DNA from: Siphonodentalium dalli
Taxonomy: Eukaryota; Mollusca; Scaphopoda; Gadilida; Siphonodentaliidae
Length of the DNA: 64,000 nt
NCBI GenBank assembly: GCA_032622095.1
Contig: CP136064.1
Span: 558,001 to 622,000 of the forward strand
Direction: 5' to 3'
Shown here piece by piece: positions 25,951 to 39,459 of this stretch. Every line of letters begins with the position of its first letter. Positions within the stretch are counted from its first letter, which is position 1. The notes below the pieces were generated by a model, which had not been told where the DNA came from, searched no databases, and saw only the letters and a program-made list of their open reading frames with translations. Both the position numbers and the translations under genes were made by a program.

Positions 25951-27093
25951 TTACTTATGTCCCTTTAAGTTGAGATACATCTGTTCCTTTAAACATACAT
26001 TTGCATTCCAACATGAAGATATATATTTTCTGCAGTCATTGTAAATGACAACCCGATTCGGATATGGCCAGATTTGACATGGCGTGGTATGGAGAAACAT
26101 GCGCCAAATTGAAAATATCCAACCGTACTCCACCATGGAACCAGTCTATAGCAGATACCCCTTAAAGTTGGTGACTGTGTTACTTATGTCCCTTTAAGTT
26201 GAGATACATCTGTTCCTTTAAACATACATTTGCATTCCAACATGAAGATATATATTTTCTGCAGTCATTGTAAATGACAACCCGATTCGGATATGGCCAG
26301 ATTTGACATGGCGCGGTATGGAGAAACAAGCGCCAAATTGAAAATATCCAACCGTACTCCACCATGGAACCAGTCTATAGCAGATACCCCTTAAAGTTGG
26401 TGACTGTGTTACTTATGTCCCTTTAAGTTGAGATACATCTGTTTCTTAACATACATTTGCATTCCACCATGAAGATATATATTTTCTGCAGTCATTGTAA
26501 TTGACAACCCGATTCGGATAGGGCCAGATTTGACATGACGCGGTATGGAGAAACATGCGCCAAATTGAAAATATCCAACCGTACTCCACCATGGAACCAG
26601 TCTATATCAGACACCCCTTTAAGTTGGTGACTGTGTTACTTATGTCCCTTTAAGTTGAGATACATCTGTTCCTTTAAACATACATTTGCATTCCACCATG
26701 AAGATATATATTTTCTGCAGTCATTGTAAATGACAACCCGATTCGGATATGGCCAGATTTGACATGGCGCGGTATGGAGAAACATGCGCAAAATTGAAAA
26801 TATCCAACCGTACTCCACCATGTAACCAGTCTATAGCAGATACCCCTTAAAGTTGGTGACTGTGTTACTTATGTCCCTTTAAGTTGAGATACATCTGTTT
26901 CTTTAAACATACATTTGCATTCCAACATGAAGATATTTATTTTCTGTAGTCATTGTAAATGACAACCCGATTCGGATATGGCCAGATTTGACATGACGCG
27001 GTAGGGAAAAACATGCGCCAAATTGAAAATATCCAACAGTACTCCACCATGGAACCAGTCTATAGCAGATACCCCTTAAAGTTGGTGACGGTG
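25951..27093 (+). repeat. A run with a 227-bp monomer, then one B
   Basis: 25951 A (ggcgtggtatgg), 26180 A (caagcgcc), 26409 A of 227 bp (tttcttaacat, two bases short), 26636 A ending gcgcaaaattg/ccatgtaacc, 26865 B (tgacgcggtagggaaaaac). Confidence 0.88.
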
Positions 27094-28009
27094 TTACTTA
27101 TGTCCCTTTAAGTTGAGATACATCTGTTCCTTTAAACATACATTTTCATTCCACCATGAAGATATATATTTTCTGCATTCATTGAAAATGACAACCCGAT
27201 TCGGATATGGCCAGATTTGACATGGCACGGTATGGAGAAACATGCGCCAAATTGAAAATATCCAACAGTACTCCACCATGGAACCAGTCTATAGCAGATA
27301 CCCCTTAAAGTTGGTGACTGTGTTACTTATGTCCCTTTAAGTTGAGATACATCTGTTCCTTTAAACATACATTTGCATTCCACCATGAAGATATAAATTT
27401 TCTGCAGTCATTGTAAATGACAACCCGATTCGGATATGGCCAGATTTGACATGGCGCGGTATGGAGAAACATGCGCCAAGTAGAAAATATCCAACCGTAC
27501 TCCACCATGGAACCATTCTAAATCAGACACCTCTTTAGGTTGGTGACTGTGTTACTTATGTCCCTTTAAGTTGAGATACATCTGTTCCTTTAAACATACA
27601 TTTGCATTCCAACATGAAGATATATATTTTCTGCAGTCATTGTAAATGACAACCCGATTCGGATATGGCCAGATTTGACATGGCGCAGTATGGAGAAACA
27701 TGCGCCAAATTGAAAATATCCAACCGTACTCCACCATGGAACCAGTCTATAGCAGATACCCCTTTAAGTTGGTGACTGTGTTACTTATGTCCCTTTAAGT
27801 TGAGATACATCTGTTCCTTTAAACATACATTTGCATTCCAACATGAAGATATATATTTTCTGCAGTCATTGTAAATGACAACCCGATTCGGATATGGCCA
27901 GATTTGACATGGCGCGGTATGGAGAAACATGCGCCAAATTGAAAATATCCAACCGTACTCCACCATGGAACCAGTCTATAGCAGATACCCCTTTAAGTTG
28001 GTGACTGTG
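27094..28009 (+). repeat. C-T-A-A cassette 7
   Basis: 27094 C (ctgcattcattgaaaatgac, a private T-to-A), 27323 T (linker ctctttaggttgg), 27552 A (gcagtatgg), 27781 A. Confidence 0.88.
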
Positions 28010-30528
28010 TTACTTATGTCCCTTTAAGTTGAGATACATCTGTTCCTTTAAACATACATTTGCTTTCCAACATGAAGATATTTATTTTCTGTAGTCATTG
28101 TAAATGACAACCCGATTCGGATATGGCCAGATTTGACATGGCGCGGTATGGAAAAACATGCGCCAAATTGAAAATATCCAACCGTACTCCACCATGGAAC
28201 CAGTCTATAGCAGATACCCCTTAAAGTTGGTGACTGTGTTACTTATGTCCCTTTAAGTTGAGATACATCTGTTCCTTTAAACATACATTTGCATTCCAAC
28301 ATGAAGATATTTATTTTCTGTAGTCATTGTAAATGACAACCCGATTCGGATATGGCCAGATTTGACATGGCGCGGTAGGGAGAAACATGCGCCAAATTGA
28401 AAATATCCAACAGTACTCCACCATGGAACCAGTCTATAGCAGATACCCCTTAAAGTTGGTGACTGTGTTACTTATGTTCCTTTAAGTTGAGATACATCTG
28501 TTTCTTTAAACATACATTTGCATTCCAACATGAAGATATTTATTTTCTGTAGTCATTGTAAATGACAACCCGATTCGGATATGGCCAGATTTGACATGGC
28601 ACGGTATGGAGAAACATGCGCCAAATAGAAAATATCCAACCGTACTCCACCATGGAACCAGTCTATAGCAGATACCCCTTAAAGTTGGTGACTGTGTTAC
28701 TTATGCCCCTTTAAGTTGAGATACATCTGTTCCTTTAAACATACATTTGCATTCCAACATGAAGATATTTATTTTCTGTAGTCATTGTAAATGACAACCC
28801 GATTCGGATATGGCCAGATTTGACATGGCGCGGTAGGGAGAAACATGCGCCAAATTGAAAATATCCAACAGTACTCCACCATGGAACCAGTCTATAGCAG
28901 ATACCCCTTAAAGTTGGTGACTGTGTTACTTATGTCCCTTTAAGTTGAGATACATCTGTTTCTTTAAACATACATTTGCATTCCAACATGAAGATATTTA
29001 TTTTCTGTAGTCATTGTAAATGACAACCCGATTCGGATATGGCCAGATTTGACATGGCGCGGTATGGAGAAACATGCGCCAAATAGAAAATATCCAACCG
29101 TACTCCACCATGGAACCAGTCTATAGCAGATACCCCTTAAAGTTGGTAACTGTGTTACTTATGTCCCTTTAAGTTGAGATACATCTGTTCCTTTAAACAT
29201 ACATTTGCATTCCAACATGAAGATATTTATTTTCTGTAGTCATTGTAAATGACAACCCGATTCGGATATGGCCAGATTTGACATGGCGCGGTATGGAGAA
29301 ACATGCGCCAAATAGAAAATATCCAACCGTACTCCACCATGGAACCAGTCTAAATCAGACACCTCTTTAAGTTGGTGACTGTGTTACTTATGTTCCTTTA
29401 AGTTGAGATACATCTGTTCCTTTAAACATACATTTGCATTCCAACATGAAGATATTTATTTTCTGTAGTCATTGTAAATGACAACCCGATTCGGATATGG
29501 CCAGATTTGACATGGCGCGGTATGGAGAAACATGCGCAAAATTGAAAATATCCAACCGTACTCCACCATGTAACCAGTCTATAGCAGATATCCCTTAAAG
29601 TTGGTGACGGTGTTACTTATGTCCCTTTAAGTTGAGATACATCTGTTCCTTTAAACATACATTTGCATTCCAACATGAAGATATTTAATTTCTGTAGTCA
29701 TTGTAAATGACAACCCGATTCGGATATGGCCAGATTTGACATGGCGCGGTATGGAGAAACATGCGCCAAGTAGAAAATATCCAACCGTACTCCACCATGG
29801 AACCAGTCTATAGCAGATACCCCTTAAAGTTGGTGACTGTGTTACTTATGTCCCTTTAAGTTGAGATACATCTGTTCCTCTAAACATACATTTGCATTCC
29901 AACATGAAGATACTTATTTTCTGTAGTCATTGTAAATGACAACCCGATTCGGATATGGCCAGATTTGACATGGCGCGGTATGGAGAAACATGCGCCAAAT
30001 AGAAAATATCCAACCGTACTCCACCATGGAACCAGTCTAAATCAGACACCTCTTTAAGTTGGTGACTGTGTTACTTATGTTCCTTTAAGTTGAGATACAT
30101 CTGTTCCTTTAAACATACATTTGCATTCCAACATGAAGATATTTATTTTCTGTAGTCATTGTAAATGACAACCCGATTCGGATATGGCCAGATTTGACAT
30201 GGCGCGGTATGGAGAAACATGCGCAAAATTGAAAATATCCAACCGTACTCCACCATGTAACCAGTCTATAGCAGATACCCCTTAAAGTTGGTGACTGTGT
30301 TACTTATGTCCCTTTAAGTTGAGATACATCTGTTTCTTTAAACATACATTTGCATTCCAACATGAAGATATTTATTTTCTGTAGTCATTGTAAATGACAA
30401 CCCGATTCGGATATGGCCAGATTTGACATGACGCGGTAGGGAGAAACATGCGCCAAATTGAAAATATCCAACAGTACTCCACCATGGAACCAGTCTATAG
30501 CAGATACCCCTTAAAGTTGGTGACGGTG
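28010..30528 (+). repeat. B run, eleven monomers (longest)
   Basis: ctttcc, taggg, gcacgg, gcccc/taggg, tttct, plain, gcgcaaaattg, tttaattt/ccaagtag, cctctaaac/gatactt, gcgcaaaattg, tgacgcggtaggg. Every copy breaks the minus-strand frame. Confidence 0.88.
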
Positions 30529-31444
30529 TTACTTATGTCCCTTTAAGTTGAGATACATCTGTTCCTTTAAACATACATTTTCATTCCACCATGAAGATAT
30601 ATATTTTCTGCAGTCATTGTAAATGACAACCCGATTCGGATATGGCCAGATTTGACATGGCGCGGTATGGAGAAACATGCGCCAAATTGAAAATATCCAA
30701 CAGTACTCCACCATGGAACCAGTCTATAGCAGATACCCCTTAAAGTTGGTGACTGTGTTACTTATGTCCCTTTAAGTTGAGATACATCTGTTCCTTTAAA
30801 CATACATTTGCATTCCACCATGAAGATATAAATTTTCTGAAGTCATTGTAAATGACAACCCGATTCGGATATGGCCAGATTTGACATGGCGCGGTATGGA
30901 GAAACATGCGCCAAGTAGAAAATATCCAACCGTACTCCACCATGGAACCATTCTAAATCAGACACCTCTTTAAGTTGGTGACTGTGTTACTTATGTCCCT
31001 TTAAGTTGAGATACATCTGTTCCTTTAAACATACATTTGCATTCCAACATGAAGATATATATTTTCTGCAGTCATTGTAAATGACAACCCGATTCGGATA
31101 TGGCCAGATTTGACATGGCGCGGTATGGAGAAACATGCGCCAAATTGAAAATATCCAACCGTACTCCACCATGGAACCAGTCTATAGCAGATACCCCTTT
31201 AAGTTGGTGACTGTGTTACTTATGTCCCTTTAAGTTGAGATACATCTGTTCCTTTAAACATACATTTGCATTCCAACATGAAGATATATATTTTCTGCAG
31301 TCATTGTAAATGACAACCCGATTCGGATATGGCCAGATTTGACATGGCGCGGTATGGAGAAACATGCGCCAAATTGAAAATATCCAACCGTACTCCACCA
31401 TGGAACCAGTCTATAGCAGATACCCCTTTAAGTTGGTGACTGTG
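30529..31444 (+). repeat. C-T-A-A cassette 8
   Basis: Matches 23,432-24,347 at an offset of 7,097 bp. The T copy has a private ttctgaagtcatt in place of ttctgcagtcatt, losing the PstI site. Confidence 0.9.
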
Positions 31445-33047
31445 TTACTTATGTCCCTTTAAGTTGAGATACATCTGTTCCTTTAAACATACATTTGCTT
31501 TCCAACATGAAGATATTTATTTTCTGTAGTCATTGTAAATGACAACCCGATTCGGATATGGCCAGATTTGACATGGCGCGGTATGGAAAAACATGCGCCA
31601 AATTGAAAATATCCAACCGTACTCCACCATGGAACCAGTCTATAGCAGATACCCCTTAAAGTTGGTGACTGTGTTACTTATGTCCCTTTAAGTTGAGATA
31701 CATCTGTTCCTTTAAACATACATTTGCATTCCAACATGAAGATATTTATTTTCTGTAGTCATTGTAAATGACAACCCGATTCGGATATGGCCAGATTTGA
31801 CATGGCGCGGTAGGGAGAAACATGCGCCAAATTGAAAATATCCAACAGTACTCCACCATGGAACCAGTCTATAGCAGATACCCCTTAAAGTTGGTGACTG
31901 TGTTACTTATGTTCCTTTAAGTTGAGATACATCTGTTTCTTTAAACATACATTTGCATTCCAACATGAAGATATTTATTTTCTGTAGTCATTGTAAATGA
32001 CAACCCGATTCGGATATGGCCAGATTTGACATGGCACGGTATGGAGAAACATGCGCCAAATAGAAAATATCCAACCGTACTCCACCATGGAACCAGTCTA
32101 TAGCAGATACCCCTTAAAGTTGGTGACTGTGTTACTTATGTCCCTTTAAGTTGAGATACATCTGTTCCTTTAAACATACATTTGCATTCCAACATGAAGA
32201 TATTTATTTTCTGTAGTCATTGTAAATGACAACCCGATTCGGATATGGCCAGATTTGACATGGCGCGGTAGGGAGAAACATGCGCCAAATTGAAAATATC
32301 CAACAGTACTCCACCATGGAACCAGTCTATAGCAGATACCCCTTAAAGTTGGTGACTGTGTTACTTATGTCCCTTTAAGTTGAGATACATCTGTTTCTTT
32401 AAACATACATTTGCATTCCAACATGAAGATATTTATTTTCTGTAGTCATTGTAAATGACAACCCGATTCGGATATGGCCAGATTTGACATGGCGCGGTAT
32501 GGAGAAACATGCGCCAAATAGAAAATATCCAACCGTACTCCACCATGGAACCAGTCTATAGCAGATACCCCTTAAAGTTGGTAACTGTGTTACTTATGTC
32601 CCTTTAAGTTGAGATACATCTGTTCCTTTAAACATACATTTGCATTCCAACATGAAGATATTTATTTTCTGTAGTCATTGTAAATGACAACCCGATTCGG
32701 ATATGGCCAGATTTGACATGGCGCGGTATGGAGAAACATGCGCCAAATAGAAAATATCCAACCGTACTCCACCATGGAACCAGTCTAAATCAGACACCTC
32801 TTTAAGTTGGTGACTGTGTTACTTATGTTCCTTTAAGTTGAGATACATCTGTTCCTTTAAACATACATTTGCATTCCAACATGAAGATATTTATTTTCTG
32901 TAGTCATTGTAAATGACAACCCGATTCGGATATGGCCAGATTTGACATGGCGCGGTATGGAGAAACATGCGCAAAATTGAAAATATCCAACCGTACTCCA
33001 CCATGTAACCAGTCTATAGCAGATATCCCTTAAAGTTGGTAACGGTG
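31445..33047 (+). repeat. B run, seven monomers
   Basis: Matches 24,348-25,950 in subtype order and offset. One visible difference is gcggtatggaaaaac here against gcagtatggaaaaac there. Confidence 0.9.
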
Positions 33048-33962
33048 TTACTTATGTCCCTTTAAGTTGAGATACATCTGTTCCTTTAAACATACATTTG
33101 CATTCCAACATGAAGATATATATTTTCTGCAGTCATTGTAAATGACAACCCGATTCGGATATGGCCAGATTTGACATGGCGTGGTATGGAGAAACATGCG
33201 CCAAATTGAAAATATCCAACCGTACTCCACCATGGAACCAGTCTATAGCAGATACCCCTTAAAGTTGGTGACTGTGTTACTTATGTCCCTTTAAGTTGAG
33301 ATACATCTGTTCCTTTAAACATACATTTGCATTCCAACATGAAGATATATATTTTCTGCAGTCATTGTAAATGACAACCCGATTCGGATATGGCCAGATT
33401 TGACATGGCGCGGTATGGAGAAACAAGCGCCAAATTGAAAATATCCAACCGTACTCCACCATGGAACCAGTCTATAGCAGATACCCCTTAAAGTTGGTGA
33501 CTGTGTTACTTATGTCCCTTTAAGTTGAGATACATCTGTTTCTTTAACATACATTTGCATTCCACCATGAAGATATATATTTTCTGCAGTCATTGTAATT
33601 GACAACCCGATTCGGATAGGGCCAGATTTGACATGACGCGGTATGGAGAAACATGCGCCAAATTGAAAATATCCAACCGTACTCCACCATGGAACCAGTC
33701 TATATCAGACACCCCTTTAAGTTGGTGACTGTGTTACTTATGTCCCTTTAAGTTGAGATACATCTGTTCCTTTAAACATACATTTGCATTCCACCATGAA
33801 GATATATATTTTCTGCAGTCATTGTAAATGACAACCCGATTCGGATATGGCCAGATTTGACATGGCGCGGTATGGAGAAACATGCGCCAAATTGAAAATA
33901 TCCAACCGTACTCCACCATGGAACCAGTCTATAGCAGATACCCCTTTAAGTTGGTGACTGTG
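33048..33962 (+). repeat. A run with a 228-bp monomer
   Basis: 33048 A (ggcgtggtatgg), 33277 A (caagcgcc), 33506 A of 228 bp (tttctttaacat), 33734 A (ccaccatg, gcgccaaattg). The counterpart at 25,951 has a further base lost and a different right end, so the match ends inside the fourth monomer. Confidence 0.9.
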
Positions 33963-35108
33963 TTGCTTATGTCCCTTTAAGTTGAGATACATCTGTTCCT
34001 TTAAACATACATTTGCATTCCAACATGAAGATATTTATTTTCTGTAGTCATTGTAAATGACAACCCGATTCGGATATGGCCAGATTTGACATGGCGCGGT
34101 ATGGAGAAACATGCGCCAAATTGAAAATATCCAACCGTACTCCACCATGGAACCAGTCTATAGCAGATACCCCTTAAAGTTGGTGACTGTGTTACTTATG
34201 TCCCTTTAAGTTGAGATACATCTGTTCCTTTAAACATACATTTGCATTCCAACATGAAGATATTTATTTTCTGTAGTCATTGTAAATGACAACCCGATTC
34301 GGATATGGCCAGATTTGACATGGCGCGGTATGGAGAAACATGCGCCAAATTGAAAATATCCAACAGTACTCCACCATGGAACCAGTCTATAGCAGATACC
34401 CCTTAAAGTTGGTGACTGTGTTACTTATGTCCCTTTAAGTTGAGATACATCTGTTCCTTTAAACATACATTTGCATTCCAACATGAAGATATTTAATTTC
34501 TGTAGTCATTGTAAATGACAACCCGATTCGGATATGGCCAGATTTGACATGGCGCGGTATGGAGAAACATGCGCCAAATAGAAAATATCCAACCGTACTC
34601 CACCATGGAACCAGTCTATAGCAGATACCCCTTAAAGTTGGTGACTGTGTTACTTATGTCCCTTTAAGTTGAGATACATCTGTTCCTCTAAACATACATT
34701 TGCATTCCAACATGAAGATACTTATTTTCTGTAGTCATTGTAAATGACAACCCGATTCGGATAGGGCCAGATTTGACATGGCGCGGTATGGAGAAACAAT
34801 GCGCCAAATTGAAAATATCCAACCGTACTCCACCATGGAACCAGTCTATAGCAGATACCCCTTTAAGTTGGTGACTGTGTTACTTATGTCCCTTTAAGTT
34901 GAGATACATCTGTTCCTTTAAACATACATTTGCATTCCAACATGAAGATATATATTTTCTGCAGTCATTGTAAATGACAACCCGATTCGGATATGGCCAG
35001 ATTTGACATGGCGCGGTATGGAGAAACATGCGCCAAATTGAAAATATCCAACCGTACTCCACCATGGAACCAGTCTATAGCAGATACCCCTTTAAGTTGG
35101 TGACTGTG
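33963..35108 (+). repeat. Four B monomers (one 230 bp) and one A
   Basis: gttgc (33963), plain (34192), tttaattt (34421), cctctaaac/gatactt/gataggg (34650), A (34880). The copy at 34650 is 230 bp because of an extra A in gagaaacaatgcgcc. Confidence 0.88.
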
Positions 35109-36711
35109 TTACTTATGTCCCTTTAAGTTGAGATACATCTGTTCCTTTAAACATACATTTGCTTTTCAACATGAAGATATTTATTTTCTGTAGTCATTGT
35201 AAATGACAACCCGATTCGGATATGGCCAGATTTGACATGGCGCGGTATGGAAAAACATGCGCCAAATTGAAAATATCCAACCGTACTCCACCATGGAACC
35301 AGTCTATAGCAGATACCCCTTAAAGTTGGTGACTGTGTTACTTATGTCCCTTTAAGTTGAGATACATCTGTTTCTTTAAACATACATTTGCATTCCAACA
35401 TGAAGATATTTATTTTCTGTAGTCATTGTAAATGACAACCCGATTCGGATATGGCCAGATTTGACATGGCACGGTGTGGAGAAACATGCGCCAAATAGAA
35501 AATATCCAACCGTACTCCACCATGGAACCAGTCTATAGCAGATACCCCTTAAAGTTGGTGACTGTGTTACTTATGTCCCTTTAAGTTGAGATACATCTGT
35601 TCCTTTAAACATACATTTGCATTCCAACATGAAGATATTTATTTTCTGTAGTCATTGTAAATGACAACCCGATTCGGATATGGCCAGATTTGACATGGCG
35701 CGGTAGGGAGAAACATGCGCCAAATTGAAAATATCCAACAGTACTCCACCATGGAACCAGTCTATAGCAGATACCCCTTAAAGTTGGTGACTGTGTTACT
35801 TATGTCCCTTTAAGTTGAGATACATCTGTTTCTTTAAACATACATTTGCATTCCAACATGAAGATATTTATTTTCTGTAGTCATTGTAAATGACAACCCG
35901 ATTCGGATATGGCCAGATTTGACATGGCGCGGTATGGAGAAACATGCGCCAAATAGAAAATATCCAACCGTACTCCACCATGGAACCAGTCTATAGCAGA
36001 TACCCCTTAAAGTTGGTGACGGTGTTACTTATGTCCCTTTAAGTTGAGATACATCTGTTCCTTTAAACATACATTTGCTTTCCCACATGAAGATATTTAT
36101 TTTCTGTAGTCATTGTAAATGACAACCCGATTCGGATATGGCCAGATTTGACATGGCGCGGTATGGAAAAACATGCGCCAAATAGAAAATATCCAACCGT
36201 ACTCCACCATGGAACCAGTCTATAGCAGATACCCCTTAAAGTTGGTGACTGTGTTACTTATGTCCCTTTAAGTTGAGATACATCTGTTCCTTTAAACATA
36301 CATTTGCATTCCAACATGAAGATATTTATTTTCTGTAGTCATTGTAAATGACAACCCGATTCGGATATGGCCAGATTTGACATGGCGCGGTATGGAGAAA
36401 CATGCGCCAAATAGAAAATATCCAACCGTACTCCACCATGGAACCAGTCTAAATCAGACACCTCTTTAAGTTGGTGACTGTGTTACTTATGTTCCTTTAA
36501 GTTGAGATACATCTGTTCCTTTAAACATACATTTGCATTCCAACATGAAGATATATATTTTCTGCAGTCATTGTAAATGACAACCCGATTCGGATATGGC
36601 CAGATTTGACATGGCGCGGTATGGAGAAACATGCGCCAAATTGAAAATATCCAACCGTACTCCACCATGGAACCAGTCTATAGCAGATACCCCTTTAAGT
36701 TGGTGACTGTG
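35109..36711 (+). repeat. Six B monomers and one A
   Basis: 35109 (gcttttcaac, ggaaaaac), 35338 (gcacggtgtgg), 35567 (taggg), 35796 (tttct), 36025 (gctttcccacatg), 36254 plain, and 36483, an A copy with the B-style cttatgttcc start. Confidence 0.85.
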
Positions 36712-37856
36712 TTACTTATGTCCCTTTAAGTTGAGATACATCTGTTTCTTTAAACATACATTTGCATTCCAACATGAAGATATTTATTTTCTGTAGTCAT
36801 TGTAAATGACAACCCGATTCGGATATGGCCAGATTTGACATGACGCGGTAGGGAGAAACATGCGCCAAATTGAAAATATCCAACAGTACTCCACCATGGA
36901 ACCAGTCTATAGCAGATACCCCTTAAAGTTGGTGACGGTGTTTCTTATGTCCCTTTAAGTTGAGATACATCTGTTCCTTTAAACATACATTTGCATTCCA
37001 CCATGAAGATATATATTTTCTGCAGTCATTGTAAATGACAACCCGATTCGGATATGGCCAGATTTGACATGGCGCGGTATGGAGAAACATGCGCCAAGTA
37101 GAAAATATTCAACCGTACTCCACCATGGAACCATTCTAAATCAGACACCTCTTTAAGTTGGTGACTGTGTTACTTATGTCCCTTTAAGTTGAGATACATC
37201 TGTTCCTTTAAACATACATTTGCATTCCACCATGAAGATATATATTTTCTGCAGTCATTGTAAATGACAACCCGATTCGGATATGGCCAGATTTGACATG
37301 GCGCGGTATGGAGAAACATGCGCAAAATTGAAAATATCCAACCGTACTCCACCATGTAACCAGTCTATAGCAGATACCCCTTCAAGTTGGTGACGGTGTT
37401 ACTTATGTCCCTTTAAGTTGAGATACATCTGTTCCTTTAAACATTCATTTGCATTCCACCATGAAGATATATATTTTCTGCAGTCATTGTAAATGACAAC
37501 CCGATTCGGATATGGCCAGATTTGACATGGCGCGGTATGGAGAAACATGCGCCAAATTGAAAATATCCAACCGTACTCCACCATGTAACCAGTCTATAGC
37601 AGATACCCCTTAAAGTTGGTGACGGTGTTACTTATGTCCCTTTAAGTTGAGATACATCTGTTCCTTTAAACATACATTTGCATTCCAACATGAAGATATA
37701 TATTTTCTGCAGTCATTGTAAATGACAACCCGATTCGGATATGGCCAGATTTGACATGGCGCGGTATGGAGAAACATGCGCCAAATAGAAAATATCCAAC
37801 CGTACTCCACCATGGAACCAGTCTATAGCAGATACCCCTTAAAGTTGGTGACTGTG
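36712..37856 (+). repeat. One B and four A, including a C/T fusion monomer
   Basis: 36712 B (tgacgcggtaggg), 36941 C/T fusion (gtgtttcttatg on the left, ccaagtag and tattcaacc on the right), 37170 A (gcgcaaaattg), 37399 A (acattcat), 37628 A (ccaaatag). Its relative at 50,910-52,054 keeps the C and T monomers separate. Confidence 0.85.
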
Positions 37857-39459
37857 TTACTTATGTCCCTTTAAGTTGAGATACATCTGTTCCTTTAAAC
37901 ATACATTTGCATTCCAACATGAAGATATTTATTTTCTGTAGTCATTGTAAATGACAACCCGATTCGGATATGGCCAGATTTGACATGGCGCGGTATGGAG
38001 AAACATGCGCCAAATAGAAAATATCCAACCGTACTCCACCATGGAACCAGTCTAAATCAGACACCTCTTTAAGTTGGTGACTGTGTTACTTATGTTCCTT
38101 TAAGTTGAGATACATCTGTTCCTTTAAACATACATTTGCATTCCAACATGAAGATATTTATTTTCTGTAGTCATTGTAAATGACAACCCGATTCGGATAT
38201 GGCCAGATTTGACATGGCGCGGTATGGAGAAACATGCGCAAAATTGAAAATATCCAACCGTACTCCACCATGTAACCAGTCTATAGCAGATACCCCTTAA
38301 AGTTGGTGACTGTGTTACTTATGTCCCTTTAAGTTGAGATACATCTGTTTCTTTAAACATACATTTGCATTCCAACATGAAGATATTTATTTTCTGTAGT
38401 CATTGTAAATGACAACCCGATTCGGATATGGCCAGATTTGACATGACGCGGTAGGGAGAAACATGCGCCAAATTGAAAATATCCAACAGTACTCCACCAT
38501 GGAACCAGTCTATAGCAGATACCCCTTAAAGTTGGTGACGGTGTTACTTATGTCCCTTTAAGTTGAGATACATCTGTTCCTTTAAACATACATTTGCATT
38601 CCACCATGAAGATATATATTTTCTGCAGTCATTGTAAATGACAACCCGATTCGGATATGGCCAGATTTGACATGGCGCGGTATGGAGAAACATGCGCCAA
38701 ATTGAAAATATCCAACAGTACTCCACCATGGAACCAGTCTATAGCAGATACCCCTTAAAGTTGGTGACTGTGTTACTTATGTCCCTTTAAGTTGAGATAC
38801 ATCTGTTCCATTAAACATACATTTGCATTCCACCTTGAAGATATAAATTTTCTGCAGTCATTGTAAATGACAACCCGATTCGGATATGGCCAGATTTGAC
38901 ATGGCGCGGTATGGAGAAACATGCGCCAAATAGAAAATATCCAACCGTACTCCACCTTGGAACCAGTCTAAATCAGACACCTCTTTAAGTTGGTGACTGT
39001 GTTACTTATGTCCCTTTAAGTTGAGATACATCTGTTCCTTTAAACATACATTTGCATTCCAACATGAAGATATATATTTTCTGCAGTCATTGTAAATGAC
39101 AACCCGATTCGGATATGGCCAGATTTGACATGGCGCGGTATGGAGAAACATGCGCCAAATTGAAAATATCCAACCGTACTCCACCATGGAACCAGTCTAT
39201 AGCAGATACCCCTTTAAGTTGGTGACTGTGTTACTTATGTCCCTTTAAGTTGAGATACATCTGTTCCTTTAAACATACATTTGCATTCCAACATGAAGAT
39301 ATATATTTTCTGCAGTCATTGTAAATGACAACCCGATTCGGATATGGCCAGATTTGACATGGCGCGGTATGGAGAAACATGCGCCAAATTGAAAATATCC
39401 AACCGTACTCCACCATGGAACCAGTCTATAGCAGATACCCCTTTAAGTTGGTGACTGTG
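37857..39459 (+). repeat. Three B monomers and C-T-A-A cassette 9
   Basis: 37857, 38086 (gcgcaaaattg) and 38315 (tgacgcggtaggg) are B. 38544 is a C copy with ttgcattcc, unlike the older ttttcattcc. 38773 is a changed T (ttccattaaac, ccaccttgaag, and ccttgg, which alters the frame start). 39002 and 39231 are A. Confidence 0.85.

Larger units (their letters stand above)
21829..33880 (+). repeat. Segmental duplication at 7,097-bp offset
   Basis: About 21,830-26,780 corresponds to about 28,926-33,878. Shared features include B order, cassette, ggcgtggtatgg, caagcgcc and the short monomer. The copies differ by single bases (for example gcagtatgg or gcggtatgg, ctgcag or ctgaag) and by one extra base lost at 26,44x. 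About 2.1 kb of array separates them. Confidence 0.88.
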
